Source of the DNA: Epiperipatus broadwayi
Lineage: Eukaryota > Onychophora > Udeonychophora > Euonychophora > Peripatidae
Reading direction: 5' to 3'
DNA: 64,000 bases
Assembly (NCBI GenBank): GCA_028023455.1
Contig: JAQFVV010000322.1
Coordinates: forward strand, 62,001-126,000
A program made the translations under genes and the position numbers. Under the pieces are notes generated by a model, which saw only the letters and a list, made by a program, of their open reading frames with translations, was not told where the DNA came from and did not search any database. Shown here one piece after another: positions 22,234 through 32,650 of this stretch (the first letter of the stretch is position 1; every line of letters begins with the position of its first letter).

Positions 22234-25200
22234 GTAATTATTATCTTTCCATAATTTTAATATTTTTTTTCATTATTAATTGTGAATTGTTCAAGTATTA
22301 ATATTATTTAAATTGAATTCAATTTAGCTTAAATGAACTTAAGTGTTAGTAAACAATTTCTCTTTTTTTTTTTTATTGGTCATTAGATGATATGTATATT
22401 TTGTTGTAAACTATGCTTTATTAAATTTGCCTTTTTTGCTTTTATTTTTATCTAAAAGATTTCTAATTGTAAGATTAAAAAAATGGGCCTAATGTTAAAA
22501 AATCAGAAACTTGGAGTAAATATATATATATATTTGGATTGTGATAAAAACTTTGCTTAATGTTTCCTTTAAAAATGTACAGAAATCTAAGAAATTAATT
22601 TAAAGAATAAAGATATAGATAAGTCTGTTACGAGTGTGAAATTTACCACATAAATTGCAATTTTAGTAAAATTAATAAAGTTAATGATAAAAGTTTCAAT
22701 ATTTCTTTTAGTAAGCTGTCCCATATTTATTTTAGTAAAATGTCCCAACATGGTATGTTTCATGTTTAGAAAAGATTTATCTTAGTGAGTAATAAAGAAT
22801 TTAATCTCAACTTTTGATTGCTTATTAATTATTTTCATTAAATATCCAATTGTAAAGGTCACTCCGAATTTGGTAGGATCTTATCTTTTTGATGATCACT
22901 ATGAAACTTGTATTAAAAATTGGTGTGATTACCACCAAGTTTAATGATATTCAAGATGAATAACATCTCCACATCTTCTCCAATGTTATTAACCCTATAT
23001 ATTTATTTTGACTTTTTTTTTGGAAGTTATAGACTTTAAACAGAGCAAAACTCTCCATACAGTATTGCCACCTGTGCTAAACAGAGTGTGATCATGTGAT
23101 GCTTAATAGTTATAGACTTTGATACAAATGGGCATGACTTTTTATGCTGGGTATAGATGATTACTTGAATGTGTCGAATATGGTTGGACTGATAGGAATG
23201 AGTAAGTATAAAGTATACTTCCGAGCATATTTTTGGAATAATTTATAATATAGAAAATTATGGAAAACACATGGAAGAAAAACTGGTACATCTCAATAAA
23301 ATAAAGATTTATTATGGACAGGAATATCCATTTAATTTTTTTTTGGAAAGTTCATTCATATTTTTCTAAAATTTACTAATGTTAGTTTGAAGAAAATGTA
23401 AGACATGAAAGTTTTATGTTAGTTTGTGTTTTGTGACATCTAACTGATAATTAATAATGATAATAAGATCGGTTATATTGCAATAGGTTGAGTGACTAGG
23501 CATCACAATTCATGTCAAGTATGTGTAGTAAATGCTGAAACCTGGATAAAGTTTAATATATTTGTCTTCATATTCTAAAAAAAAGGTAATAAGTAGGCAT
23601 TTTGAAAACTAAATGTTTTGAATTCTAATATTGTAAAAGGAGATAGTTTTGCTTAGAGAGATGCTTTTTTATAAGGAAAAGTAGTCAGAATTATTGTAGT
23701 AGTAGTAAAACTAACATTTTATTGGAATCAGTCAAAATTACTGAGGTAATCCTAAGATTAGTTGTTTGTAGAAAATAGGAAAACAATATGGATAAAATTT
23801 GACAAAAGCTGACAATGTAACAATAAATTTATGGAACTGAGTAAAGGGCAGACATTAAAAATAATTGTTTTAAATAAAAAAATTTAATTCATAATAGTCT
23901 TATATAAATAAAAAATAATGCTCATTATAATGAACAGGCATTGGTTGATTTAATATTTCAATAGTATTTAAATTTTTGTATTTGCATTAGTAGAAGATAT
24001 TTATTGCCAAATTAAAGAATCATTTCTGTCAAATATCAATCAATAGAATTAAAACATGTAAAAGTCTTTTAAGTAGTAAGTTAATAACATGATATTAAAA
24101 CTCTTTAGTATTGAAAGATTTTAGAATGATTGAAAAACAGGACCACATTTTACAATATCAAAGAGTCTCAACTATTATTTTTAGGAAAAGTTGTATATAT
24201 TTTCCATTTCTGGCATTTTTTTATCGTTTTTATATACCTATTTAGTGATTATCTTCTGCCCTGATTATTTTTTTAAGGAATTCAAGCAAACTTTTGCTCG
24301 TTTTTTGAAGACAATATTTGCCATTTTTAAACAGCCTACATCACCACAGATTTTCAATCTTTGATAACAACTTAAACTTGTAGCATTATTCAGTCTGCCT
24401 TTTAATATTATAATTATGCTTATTTAATTACAAAATCTTATTTCCTTACATTATTAAGTCATATATTATAAATTATACTTTTTTTTATTATTTCAGAATA
24501 ATTGCAACATTTATGATATTTATTTCATAAATCATTGTGTATTTTGGTCTTCATGTAGTAATATGATTTTTATTTTATTTGTTTCAAACAAATATGATAG
24601 GTCAAATAAATATAGAAATCTCACTTTTTTTTTTTAAATTAATATTGACTAAATACTTCTTAATATCCAAACATATTTTTGTATTTATCAAACTCTCACT
24701 CAAAATTATGTTCTAGAAATTATGATTTAATAAATTTTGAAGTAAAGAAAGAAGTTTGTTGTAAACTAAAAGTAAAATTTTGATTCCTCTTTGAAGATTT
24801 AAATGAGCTGAATAGAGCAAATTTCTAATTACCATTCCATACATTTTTATTATTGCAGCTGTTATTAATATAAAGTTTATTATATGGTAAATGAACCTGG
24901 ATGGGCTACTGATCAACAAATATCAGTCATGGCAGAATTTAATGGCTATGGTTTTCACAAGGAAGCAAACTTCATTTCATTATAAAAATTATTTCAAATC
25001 CCCATTAAAAAAGTTCAATATTATTTGCTTTCATTGGAAAGATATGCTAAAAACAAAATGCAATGAATGCTATAATTAAGAAAGGTATTGAAGTCTTTCA
25101 GAAAGGAAAGTTTTGTTCCGATGTTTGATAAAAGACAGCATTGCAAGGTATCAAATAAAATATATTAATGGAGTAGCATGATATATATGTGGATGTATTT

Positions 25201-25658
25201 TTGATATTGATTATATAATCATTGAAAGCTCACTTCTAATATATATATATATATTTGAGAATTAGAATGGCCATATTTGTTTTTGCTTAGCTGCTAATTG
25301 TGATGATAACAATGTCAATTACATAAGCTAAATAATGTTTGATAAATTCCATTTCTTATTGAAATCCCTTTATTCTTTTGTAATATCATTTAGAAGTTGT
25401 CAGGCTAAAATGGCATTCTCAGTCATGCATAAATGGTACAATTTATATGACTTGCATATGTATTATAAATTTTATTTTTATTTAAAATAATATCTACTGT
25501 CAGATTATTAAAGTTTGTGAGAAAAGAATTAGTATGAAGGAGAAAATTTAGAAATCATAAATGTATAAACCAAAATGACTGTTTAAACAAGTAAAAAAAA
25601 ATTTAGATTATTTAAGCTTTCATTTTAATTCATTTCTTATGTTTGCTCTTAACTCTTG
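22234..25658. other. AT-rich DNA, putative intron, no further gene seen
   Basis: Apart from the small MITE fragment at 23041 I see nothing supported. The 62-residue frame at 24891-25079 includes an interesting looking MAEFNGYGFHKEA phrase in another frame. It is surrounded by stops and lacks splice sites, so it is not called. Confidence 0.5.
23041..23112 (+). repeat. Partial copy of the AAAACTCTCC MITE family
   Basis: CAAAACTCTCCATACAGTAT is followed by GATCATGTGATGCTTAATA. Both pieces recur at the two other members (25659 and the 34.2-34.7 kb locus). It looks like a short internally deleted member. Confidence 0.5.
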
Positions 25659-25973
25659 TTAAAACAGACAAAACTCTCCATTCAGTAGTGCCACTCAGTG
25701 CAAGCCAGAATAATCAATGGATGCCAGAAGGCTTGTGCATAAAAATCCCTATTTAGTGCTTACTCATCCAATATTCCCAGATTAGTTTTTGGTTATGGCT
25801 GTTGTCAGTGAGGAGCCTTCGATCCGAAAGCACTGCATCTAGATCTTAGTGCCTACTCATCCAATATCCCCAGACACTAGATAAGGATTTTATGCACAAG
25901 CCTTCTGGCATCCATTGATTACTCTGGCTTGCATTGAGAGGCACTACTGTGTGGAGAGTCTTGCTTGTTTTAA
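25659..25973. mobile_element. MITE with ~95-bp terminal inverted repeats and TTAA ends
   Basis: TTAAAACAGACAAAACTCTC at the left is matched by the reverse complement of the right end, GAGTCTTGCTTGTTTTAA. The arms stay paired for about 95 bp (shared inner phrase AATCAATGGATGCCAGAAGG and TTGTGCATAAAA). The element is bounded by TTAA (25659-25662 and 25970-25973), the target of piggyBac-type transposases, and a piggyBac relic lies 5 kb upstream. It codes for nothing. Confidence 0.75.
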
Positions 25974-26588
25974 ACATTTTTCATAGAAAGAAATTTGCTT
26001 TACAAAACATGAATTAATGCTTTAATAGCTAAGCTATTCAGTTTCTGAATGAAGATAATTTTTTTTATAAATTGAAAAAGTATAACTTTTGATTATTATC
26101 AGAAAAAATAGAAAATGTCTGTGGCCAATAATTAATTGGCTGAAGTTTAAGTAAGAAAAAACAATTATTCTTTACGAACTAAGCATGTTTACAGAAAGTT
26201 GTATAAGTGAGTTGATTCAACTAGATTATATACTGAAACCACAAACTACCGCTATACTTTGTTCCAAGACCCCCTCGTATTTAAAGAAAATAACATAATA
26301 GTTCAACTTTTGTTGATAAACATTGATTAAAATAGAATATGTATTATTTATTGAAATGTAAGTGCATAGTTCTTTTCAAAACATATATATATAAATCATA
26401 AGGTTTTTTTTATATTTGTATATAGATCAAAATTATAGTATAAACAAAATTTTAAAAAAATAATGATATAATTATTACTAATCGCTTGTTCATTCATGCA
26501 CCTATTGAAGCAATAAGAATAAGATAAAAAACCTAACTTCTCTATTGTATTTTTATCTTTAAAATAAATAGAAAAACATACTCTAGGA

Positions 26589-27049
26589 CAGGGGCGGGCA
26601 AATAGCGGCCCAAGGGCCACATGTGGCCCACCAAGACAATCAGAAAAATCCGCCTTGAACTGAGATTTCCTTTCCTTGAGCGACTAAAGATTCATCTCTT
26701 ATTTTCCATTAGGATGATCACGTCAATATACATGTGCAGTGTAGATACGATATGCAGTGCTTTTCCAGTTGATCTGGTTAATTTCAATTTTGTCTTTGCA
26801 TTAGCAAATATATACATTTCCAACTTTTGTGAAACCATGAACCCTCCGAAAAAATGTAAAATCAGTGATGAATGTTGTGTGTTTAATGAAGCATTGATGA
26901 ACAAATATTTCTTTGGTAATGCAGAGAATAAAACAGTGTGTTGATTGTGTCATGAAAAAAAGGTGTGACCCTCCGCTAACCTTCGCTTCCACAATGTGGC
27001 CCTCCACCAGCCTCTGCGGCCCCCGAGCCAAAACACTTGCCCACCCCTG
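26589..27049 (+). mobile_element. Non-autonomous hAT element with 8-bp target-site duplication
   Basis: The termini are CAGGGGCGGGCAAATAGCGG on the left and, on the right, TTGCCCACCCCTG, an inverted repeat of the CAGGG(G)-type known from hAT elements. CTCTAGGA flanks both sides exactly (26581-26588 and 27050-27057), the 8-bp duplication typical of hAT insertion. The adjacent unit of the tandem duplication shows the same site unoccupied. At 461 bp it is internally deleted. It is much less AT-rich near its ends than the surroundings. Confidence 0.9.
26837..26990 (+). pseudogene. hAT transposase N-terminal remnant
   Basis: From the ATG at 26837 the frame reads an N-terminal KKCKISDECCVFNEALMNKY, then FFG and NKTVC, a TGA stop at 26942-26944, and LCHEKKV. 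The order (Trp/Phe-rich NKYFF segment, NKxVC-x-x-C zinc-finger-like pair) is that of the N-terminus of the hAT transposases related to GTF2IRD2/ZBED-type host genes. The catalytic domain is absent, consistent with internal deletion of a parent element. Confidence 0.6.
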
Positions 27050-27290
27050 CTCTAGGAAATATTCTTTTTTTTTTTCAATAACTTGTTTATTGTATAGAAA
27101 CATTAGAGTCACATAAAAACCTAACTTCTCTTTTGTATTTTTATCTTTAAAATAAATAGAAAAACATACTCTAGGAAATATTCTTTTTTTTTTTTTTCCA
27201 ATAACTTGTTTGTTGTATAGAAATAATAGACTCACTCTTGAAATTTTTTTAAAACTTTTGCTTTTAGAAATTATTTTATTAAACAAATTA

Positions 27291-28722
27291 TTCGGGATTT
27301 GAACTCAGACTTTCATATGACCCACTACTCTCAGTGCCATCTCATATTGCTGACCCACCTGATCACACACATGTTGAAAAGATAAATAATCACCAATATT
27401 CGCATTTCATGCTAAACCAGCAATCATCAGTTGGTCTAGATTACTATCCTCACACATATATACAATCAGTGCTCAGCTTTATATTAAGATAGCCAATCTT
27501 CATACTTTAATGGACAGGCTTCAAACTTCTCCAACTCACGACTCTTCAGCCTTCCATTTCATTGAAAATCTGATGATGGAACATTCAAAGCCCTTGTTAG
27601 TGCCAAGGTTGTCATCCTACCCATGTTGACATATTACTCATTCTGACCCCTCAGGTACAGGAGAATAATCCATTTATACATACATGTGCGAGGGATGGGC
27701 AGACCTTTTTCACACTATTTATATAAATTGATACATTGTACAGGCTTAATCCTGCATTTATATATGTAATATATGTGGGATTCAAACTCAAGACTTTCAC
27801 ACGACCCACTATTCTCAGTGCCATCTCATATTGGTGACCCACCTGATCACACACATGTTGAAAAGATAAATAATCACCAATATACGTATTTCATGCTAAA
27901 CCAGCAATCATCAGTTGGTCTAGATTATTATCCTCACACATATATACAATCAGTGCTCAGCTTTATATTATGATATAGTCAATCTTCATACTTTAATGGA
28001 CAGGCTTCAAACTACTCCAACTCACAAATCTTCAGCCTTCCATTTCGTTGAAAATCTGTTGATGGAACGTTTAAAGCCCTTGTTAGTGCCAAGGTTGTTA
28101 TCCTACCCATGAAGACATATTGGTCATTCTGACCCCTCAGGGCAGATGGTACTGAGAGTAGTGGGTCGTGTGGAAGTCTGAGTTCGAATCCCGCATATAT
28201 TACATATATAAATGCAGGTTTAAACCTGTACAATGTATTAATTTATATAAATAGTGTGTAAAAGGTCTGCCCATCTCTCACATATGTATGTATAAATGGA
28301 TTATTCTCCTATACATGAGGGGTTAGAATGACTAATATGTCAACATGGATAGGATGACAACCTTGGCACTAACAAAGGCTTTGAACATTCCATCATCAGA
28401 GTTTCAATGAAATGGAAGGCTGAAGAGTTGTGAGTTGGAGTAGTTTGAAGCCTGTCCATTAAAGTATGAAGATTGACTATCTTAATATAAAGCCGAGCAC
28501 TGATTGTATATATGTGTGAGGATAGTAATCTAGACCAACTGATGATTGCTGGTTTAGCATGAAATACGTATATTGGTGATTATTTATCTTTTCAACATGT
28601 GTATGATCAGGTGAGTCAGCAATATGAGATGGCACTGAGAGTAGTGGGTCGTGTGAAAGTCTGACTTTGAATCCCGCATATATTACTATATAAATTGCAG
28701 GTTTAAGCCTGTACAATGTATT
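27291..28722. repeat. Inverted array of 483-bp tRNA-headed repeat units
   Basis: Four tRNA-like heads are visible: two on the minus strand (27294-27343, 27777-27826) and two on the plus strand (28144-28193, 28627-28676). Within each orientation the spacing is 483 bp. Each head has an A-box-like TGGCACTGAGAGTAGTGG and a B box close to GAGTTCGAATCCCGC about 33 bp apart, as in tRNA-derived SINEs. The bodies share ATGAAATGGAAGGCTGAAGA and TGATGATTGCTGGTTTAGCA. The minus tract (27291-28133) meets the plus tract head-on at 28133/28142. It may be a SINE that was tandemly amplified, or a satellite that captured a tRNA-like module. Confidence 0.85.
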
Positions 28723-29481
28723 AAACAAAATATTGTACATTAAATTCTGAAAGAAATTAAAGGAAGAATAAAATATATGTGCTTTGGTACTTTCAATATA
28801 AACTGAAAATATTTTATTAATATATGCAATCTGTAAACTTTTGGCTCAGAGAAAAAAAAAATGGCAATCGAATATTAAATTTTGCAAATTTTAATGATGT
28901 TTTTTTTTTTTATTTATATACATTTTTATTAGTTAGTCTACATTTTACTATAGGTAACATATAATTGAAATCATAGTTCCATTTAGCATTGTTTGCAGCT
29001 TTACTATATTCTGTTATAAGTAAAGGCATTTTAGATTGTTTTTAATTCAATATATGTATTAAATAGAAATAATGAGAATATTTTACTTTTTGAAATAGTA
29101 ACAATAACAACAATAAGAAACTAATAAATTCTAATTTTCACAGTTGTAAATCACTTACATCAATGAAAAATGTTTTAAAGGTAAAGAATATTTTTTTAAA
29201 AAATGATATAGACAGAAATCATTGAATAAAAATCTGCATACACATAAAATAACAATTATAAATTATAAATAAATATTATAAGATGTTACTTAAGTGTTTT
29301 TTATAATAGTATTTTTCTTAATTTAATAAATCATTTACTTTTATATTTATTTTTTGGCAGTATTTAAATTAATTAATAAAATTCATAAAACTTGAACATT
29401 GTAAAAGAAAAAAAAGATTTATTAAATATATAATATTAGTAGAAATAATATTATTTAAATAATGTTTATGCTTTTAAGCAG
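28723..29481. other. AT-rich putative intron, nothing recognised
   Basis: No supported gene, RNA or repeat family. The polypyrimidine/AG context at its end (TTTAAGCAG) serves as the acceptor of the TAF1 exon that follows. Confidence 0.5.
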
Positions 29482-29628
29482 GTCACTAGTCCCTGGCAAA
29501 CAACCAATTCTTTTTTAAGAGGTATTGTTGGTGAATGTAAATTGGAAATTTATGGACCTGCAGATCCTACTGGTTGTGGGGAAGCATTTTCTTATGCACC
29601 AAAAAGGGAAGGAAAACCTTTCAATGAG
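29482..29628 (+). CDS. TAF1: TAF1 (TFIID subunit 1) internal exon A
   Basis: A 147-bp exon (49 codons, phase 0 at both ends) lies between acceptor TTTAAGCAG and donor GAG|GTTAGC. It encodes VTSPWQTTNSFLRGI, then CKLEIYG and PADPTGCGEAFSY. The PW-x-TT and the ADPTGCGE-x-FSY block are a hallmark of TAF1, in the part of the large central domain (DUF3591) that precedes the region leading to the zinc knuckle and bromodomains. TAF1 is the scaffold of TFIID, working in the nucleus on promoter recognition. Compared with what I know of insect and vertebrate TAF1, the match is clear but diverged (Ala for the usual Gly after GCGE). Upstream exons are not identified with confidence. Confidence 0.8.
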
Positions 29629-29782
29629 GTTAGCATATATACATGTGTGTGCTCAATACATTTATGTGCCTCACATATTCATGCACTCCATATATATATA
29701 GGTCTATTTTTATTATTATTATAACTATTGATATTATTAGAAATTAGTCAATATATTGCAAGTCTTTTTTTTTTATGTTTTC

Positions 29783-30571
29783 TGTTATGTTTGGTCTGGA
29801 TTACAGATCCAACCAATAGAAAATAATGTAAAATAATACTAAAACAAGTATTACAATTAATATATTTATTAAACCTACAAATATATACAATACAATATAC
29901 AGTATATATACAAGTGAATATTTACAATGTTGTATATTGTCGTTTAATGTAAGCTGTGGGTTCTGCCTACTGCTTCCAGCTACACCTGATGGCTTGCCTC
30001 ATAGGTAGGGTGTATGGCTCTTCCAGCTGTACAAGACAGCTTGCCTCGAGCCATGAGACAGCTTGCCTCGAGCCATGAGTGGTCTTAGCAGCGTCCGGTC
30101 TCTGTGGGACTTGCCTAGCTACGTAGACTAAATGGAGTAGTGCTATCAGTGGGAATACTTGTTGCTGTTCAGGTTAGCCGAGCTTCCCTGGAAGAATGTT
30201 TGTTTAACCTGAAAAGACTCTTTGCGTTCTCCCAGGGAAGCTCTGCTAACCTGAACAGCAGCAAGTATTCCCACTGATAGCACTACCCCATTTAGTCTAC
30301 GCAGCTAGGCAAGTCCCACAGAGATCGGACGCTGCTAAGACCACTCACGGCTTGAGGCAAGCTGTCTTGTACTGCTGGAAGCGGTAGGCAGAACCCAGAG
30401 CTTACGTTAAACGGCAATGTACAACATTGTAAATATTCACTTGTATATATACTGTATATTGTATTGTATATATTTGTAGGTATAATAAATATATTAATTG
30501 TAATACTTGTCTTAGTATTATTTTACATTATTTTCTGTTGGTTGGGTCTGTAATCCAGACCAAACATAACA
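29783..30571. repeat. 789-bp palindrome, LTR-like, beside a Gypsy body
   Basis: It starts TGTTATGTTTGGTCTGG and ends CCAGACCAAACATAACA, and the pairing continues to a central loop at about 30194-30231. The left arm (411 bp) is longer than the right (342 bp) because of a 46-bp addition and a duplicated 22-bp piece (GACAGCTTGCCTCGAGCCAT twice). The TG...CA ends and a following TTTGGGACAGTTGACAAAAG (30574-30593), in primer-binding-site position, suggest that either the whole palindrome is the 5' LTR of the downstream Gypsy element or that two LTRs sit head to head. Confidence 0.75.
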
Positions 30572-31065
30572 CATTTGGGACAGTTGACAAAAGATTTTTT
30601 TTTCTCCACAGCTGGAAAAAGAAAAAACTTGGAAACGTAAATACGCGAGTGCGCACTTATATAGACACTCATAAGTTGCGAATCTGTGATTATTAAATCA
30701 CACTTAAATACGGTCAAGTATTATGATCCAAGTAAAATACGTGAATACGTATTTATTAAACAGAGATCATTAAAATCACTTATTTCTGGCAAAATAAAAA
30801 GTAAAATACACGAATAGTATTTACTAAACAGCCATTATCAAAATCACTTATTTCTGGGAGGAAAAATAAAGTGATCACAAACGCGATTGGTGGTTCATAA
30901 ACCAATCAAAATTGGCCCTTCTAAAAAAGACAGAAGCTCGCCCTAGTGGAATAAAAAGTCTGTCAAACATAACCGTATCGAATGGTTACTCGCAAATATA
31001 CAAAATAAATATTTTTCTCACGTGATAACAGAGGAAAATTAAAAAAAAAGCTAATATAATTGGCT

Positions 31066-31867
31066 GGATGGAAGTTTTTGACCCAGGGTTCCCTGAGAAC
31101 TGGTCAAGCTACAAAGAGCGCCAGAGGCTAATCGGATTAAAAAGTCTGAAATAAAATTAGCGACGGTGATGACAATAATCGGGTCGCAGATGTATAATAT
31201 TTTAAAATGGCAAATAGGGTCAGAAACACTGGCCGACTTGAATTTTGGGAAGGCGTTGGCGATTCTCACAGAATATTTTTCCCCAAACCACTAACAATAA
31301 TGCAGAGATATTATTTCAATCTCTGTACGCAAGCTGAGGGTGAAAAAGTTAAGAATTCGCAACGTGAATCCGGACATTAGCACTCACATGCGATTATAAA
31401 GAGTTCTTAAATGAAGCACTACACGATCATTTCATTTGTGGGATGAACGATCATAATTTAAGACTCAAACTATTAATGACGCCGGATTTAGACTTTGAAA
31501 AGGCTGTAGCTCAAGCCACGCTGGCAGAATCTATAGTATGTCAAGCAAAGCCATTACAAAAAATGAATTATACCGTTCAAAAAGTTGAACAGATGGCTGA
31601 GTCTGACAAGCACTCAGCTCAACAATGAGTGCTAAGCGTTGTTATAGGTGCGATGCATGTGCAAAAAGAATGTCCACACCTCCATACTGCGTGCTCATTT
31701 TGCAAGCGAGTCGGTCGTATAAGAGTGGCATGTCTAAACTTAAAAAGACAAACAGCCAATATGAAAATGGAAAAATCCATTCCAAAAACAACAAGGGCAA
31801 CTATAAAAAAAATAAACAAGTTGCCATTAAAAATCACGTCAGTCTGGATTTATACATAGTATTATAA
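31066..31867 (+). pseudogene. Gypsy G1 gag (broken)
   Basis: The start MEVFDPGFPENWSSYKER resembles the first residues of K02A2.6-like gag. Across several frameshifts one can follow ATVMTIIGSQMYNILK and FGKALAILTEYFSP, then EALHDHFICGM and an open block (31443-31628) with a helical LTEADL-like region. A zinc-knuckle zone follows from 31625 (KRCYRCD, then CPHLHTACSFCKRVG in the alternate frame). Gag would form the particle and bind RNA. At least three frame breaks are present. Confidence 0.7.
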
Positions 31868-31887
31868 TTAATGATACGCAAGTGAGA

Positions 31888-32581
31888 ATGGAACTGGACA
31901 CAGGGTCTGCAGTGTCTATTGTTTCAAAAAAGACTTGGGCTATCATTAATAAAAATTATAAATATAATCTGCATCCTAGCACTAGGACTATAACTGATTA
32001 TCAGTGTAAAAAAATAAAACTCTTTGGTCAGACAAGAGTTAAAAATGAATATGCCTAACAAAACTATACACCTACCACTGTTAATGGCATCAGGTGATCA
32101 CAGCAACTTGTTAGGCCATGACTGGTTTAGTCACTTAGGCTTTGCAGTGTCAATGGTGAAACAGATCACAACTTTAGCTAAATTAAAGACTGATTACCCT
32201 GAAGTGGTCAAAAAAGATCTAGGTCTATATCTAGGACCACCAATTCAGTTATTACTGAATAATAAGATAAAACCAATCAGTTGTCGAAGCAGATCACTGC
32301 CACTGGCCTTGAGAGCTAAAGTTGAGTCAGAGCTTGAAAGGTGGGAGGCAAAAGGGATAATAGAGCCTATATCATACTCAGAATGGGCCACCCCAATAGT
32401 CCCAATCATGAAAGAAAATGGTGATGTGCAGATATGTGGGGATTATCGATGCATGATTAACAAAGCACTAGCATCAAATAATTATCCACCACCATCAGTT
32501 AAGCAAATCCTATCCACACTGTCAGGTGGAAGGGTTTTTACTAAAATTGACTTGAAACATGCATATTTGCAGCTACCCTGA
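31888..32581 (+). pseudogene. Gypsy G1 protease and N-terminal reverse transcriptase (broken)
   Basis: The protease shows MELDTGSAVSIVS, an intact-looking aspartyl D-T-G-S active site, and the flap/GHDW region (HSNLLGHDWF). A single frame from 32024 to 32581 (185 codons) links the protease end to RT. The RT part has KVESELERWEAKGIIEPI, WATPIVPIMKENG, ICGDYR and FTKIDLKHAYLQLP, the canonical first RT motifs including the first catalytic Asp. It stops right after LQLP, before the YxDD box, so the polymerase is not complete. Confidence 0.85.
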
Positions 32582-32650
32582 TTCTCACAAAAGGCTGACT
32601 ATTTATACCCAGATCCCTAATCTTATTGAAAACCTTCGTATTCAGCAAGC

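Larger units (their letters stand above)
26524..27235 (+). repeat. ~120-bp tandem duplication, first copy split by a hAT element
   Basis: The unit includes ACCTAACTTCTC, a TTTTTATCTTTAAAATAAAT segment, ACATACTCTAGGAAATATTC, a long T run and AATAACTTGTTT(A/G)TTGTATAG. Copy 1 is 26524-26588 plus 27058-27113; copy 2 is 27114-27235 and is uninterrupted. Removing the hAT element and one target-site duplication restores a plain head-to-tail pair. Confidence 0.85.
30572..32650 (+). mobile_element. Gypsy element G1 (K02A2.6-like), 3'-truncated
   Basis: It follows the LTR-like palindrome and contains leader, gag, protease and the first part of RT in the order normal for Ty3/Gypsy. Homology is lost soon after the RT segment ending LKHAYLQLP, with one more short phrase (LTIYTQ) in a shifted frame. 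RNase H, integrase and a matching right LTR are not found. A purine-rich AAGAGAAGGGAGGA at about 32775-32790 could be a displaced polypurine tract. Confidence 0.8.

Noticed and set aside
24891-25079. 62-codon frame with a protein-like phrase in another frame
   Set aside because: No splice sites, stops on all sides and no recognisable family; too weak to call as exon or transposon.
26801-27286. 161-codon minus-strand open frame
   Set aside because: It runs across the hAT element, its right end and the duplicated AT-rich flank; the repeated peptide phrases come from the tandem duplication, not from a gene.
27291-28722. CRISPR-like regular repeats
   Set aside because: Period of 483 bp with long conserved bodies and tRNA-like heads in a eukaryotic setting; not short repeats with unique spacers.
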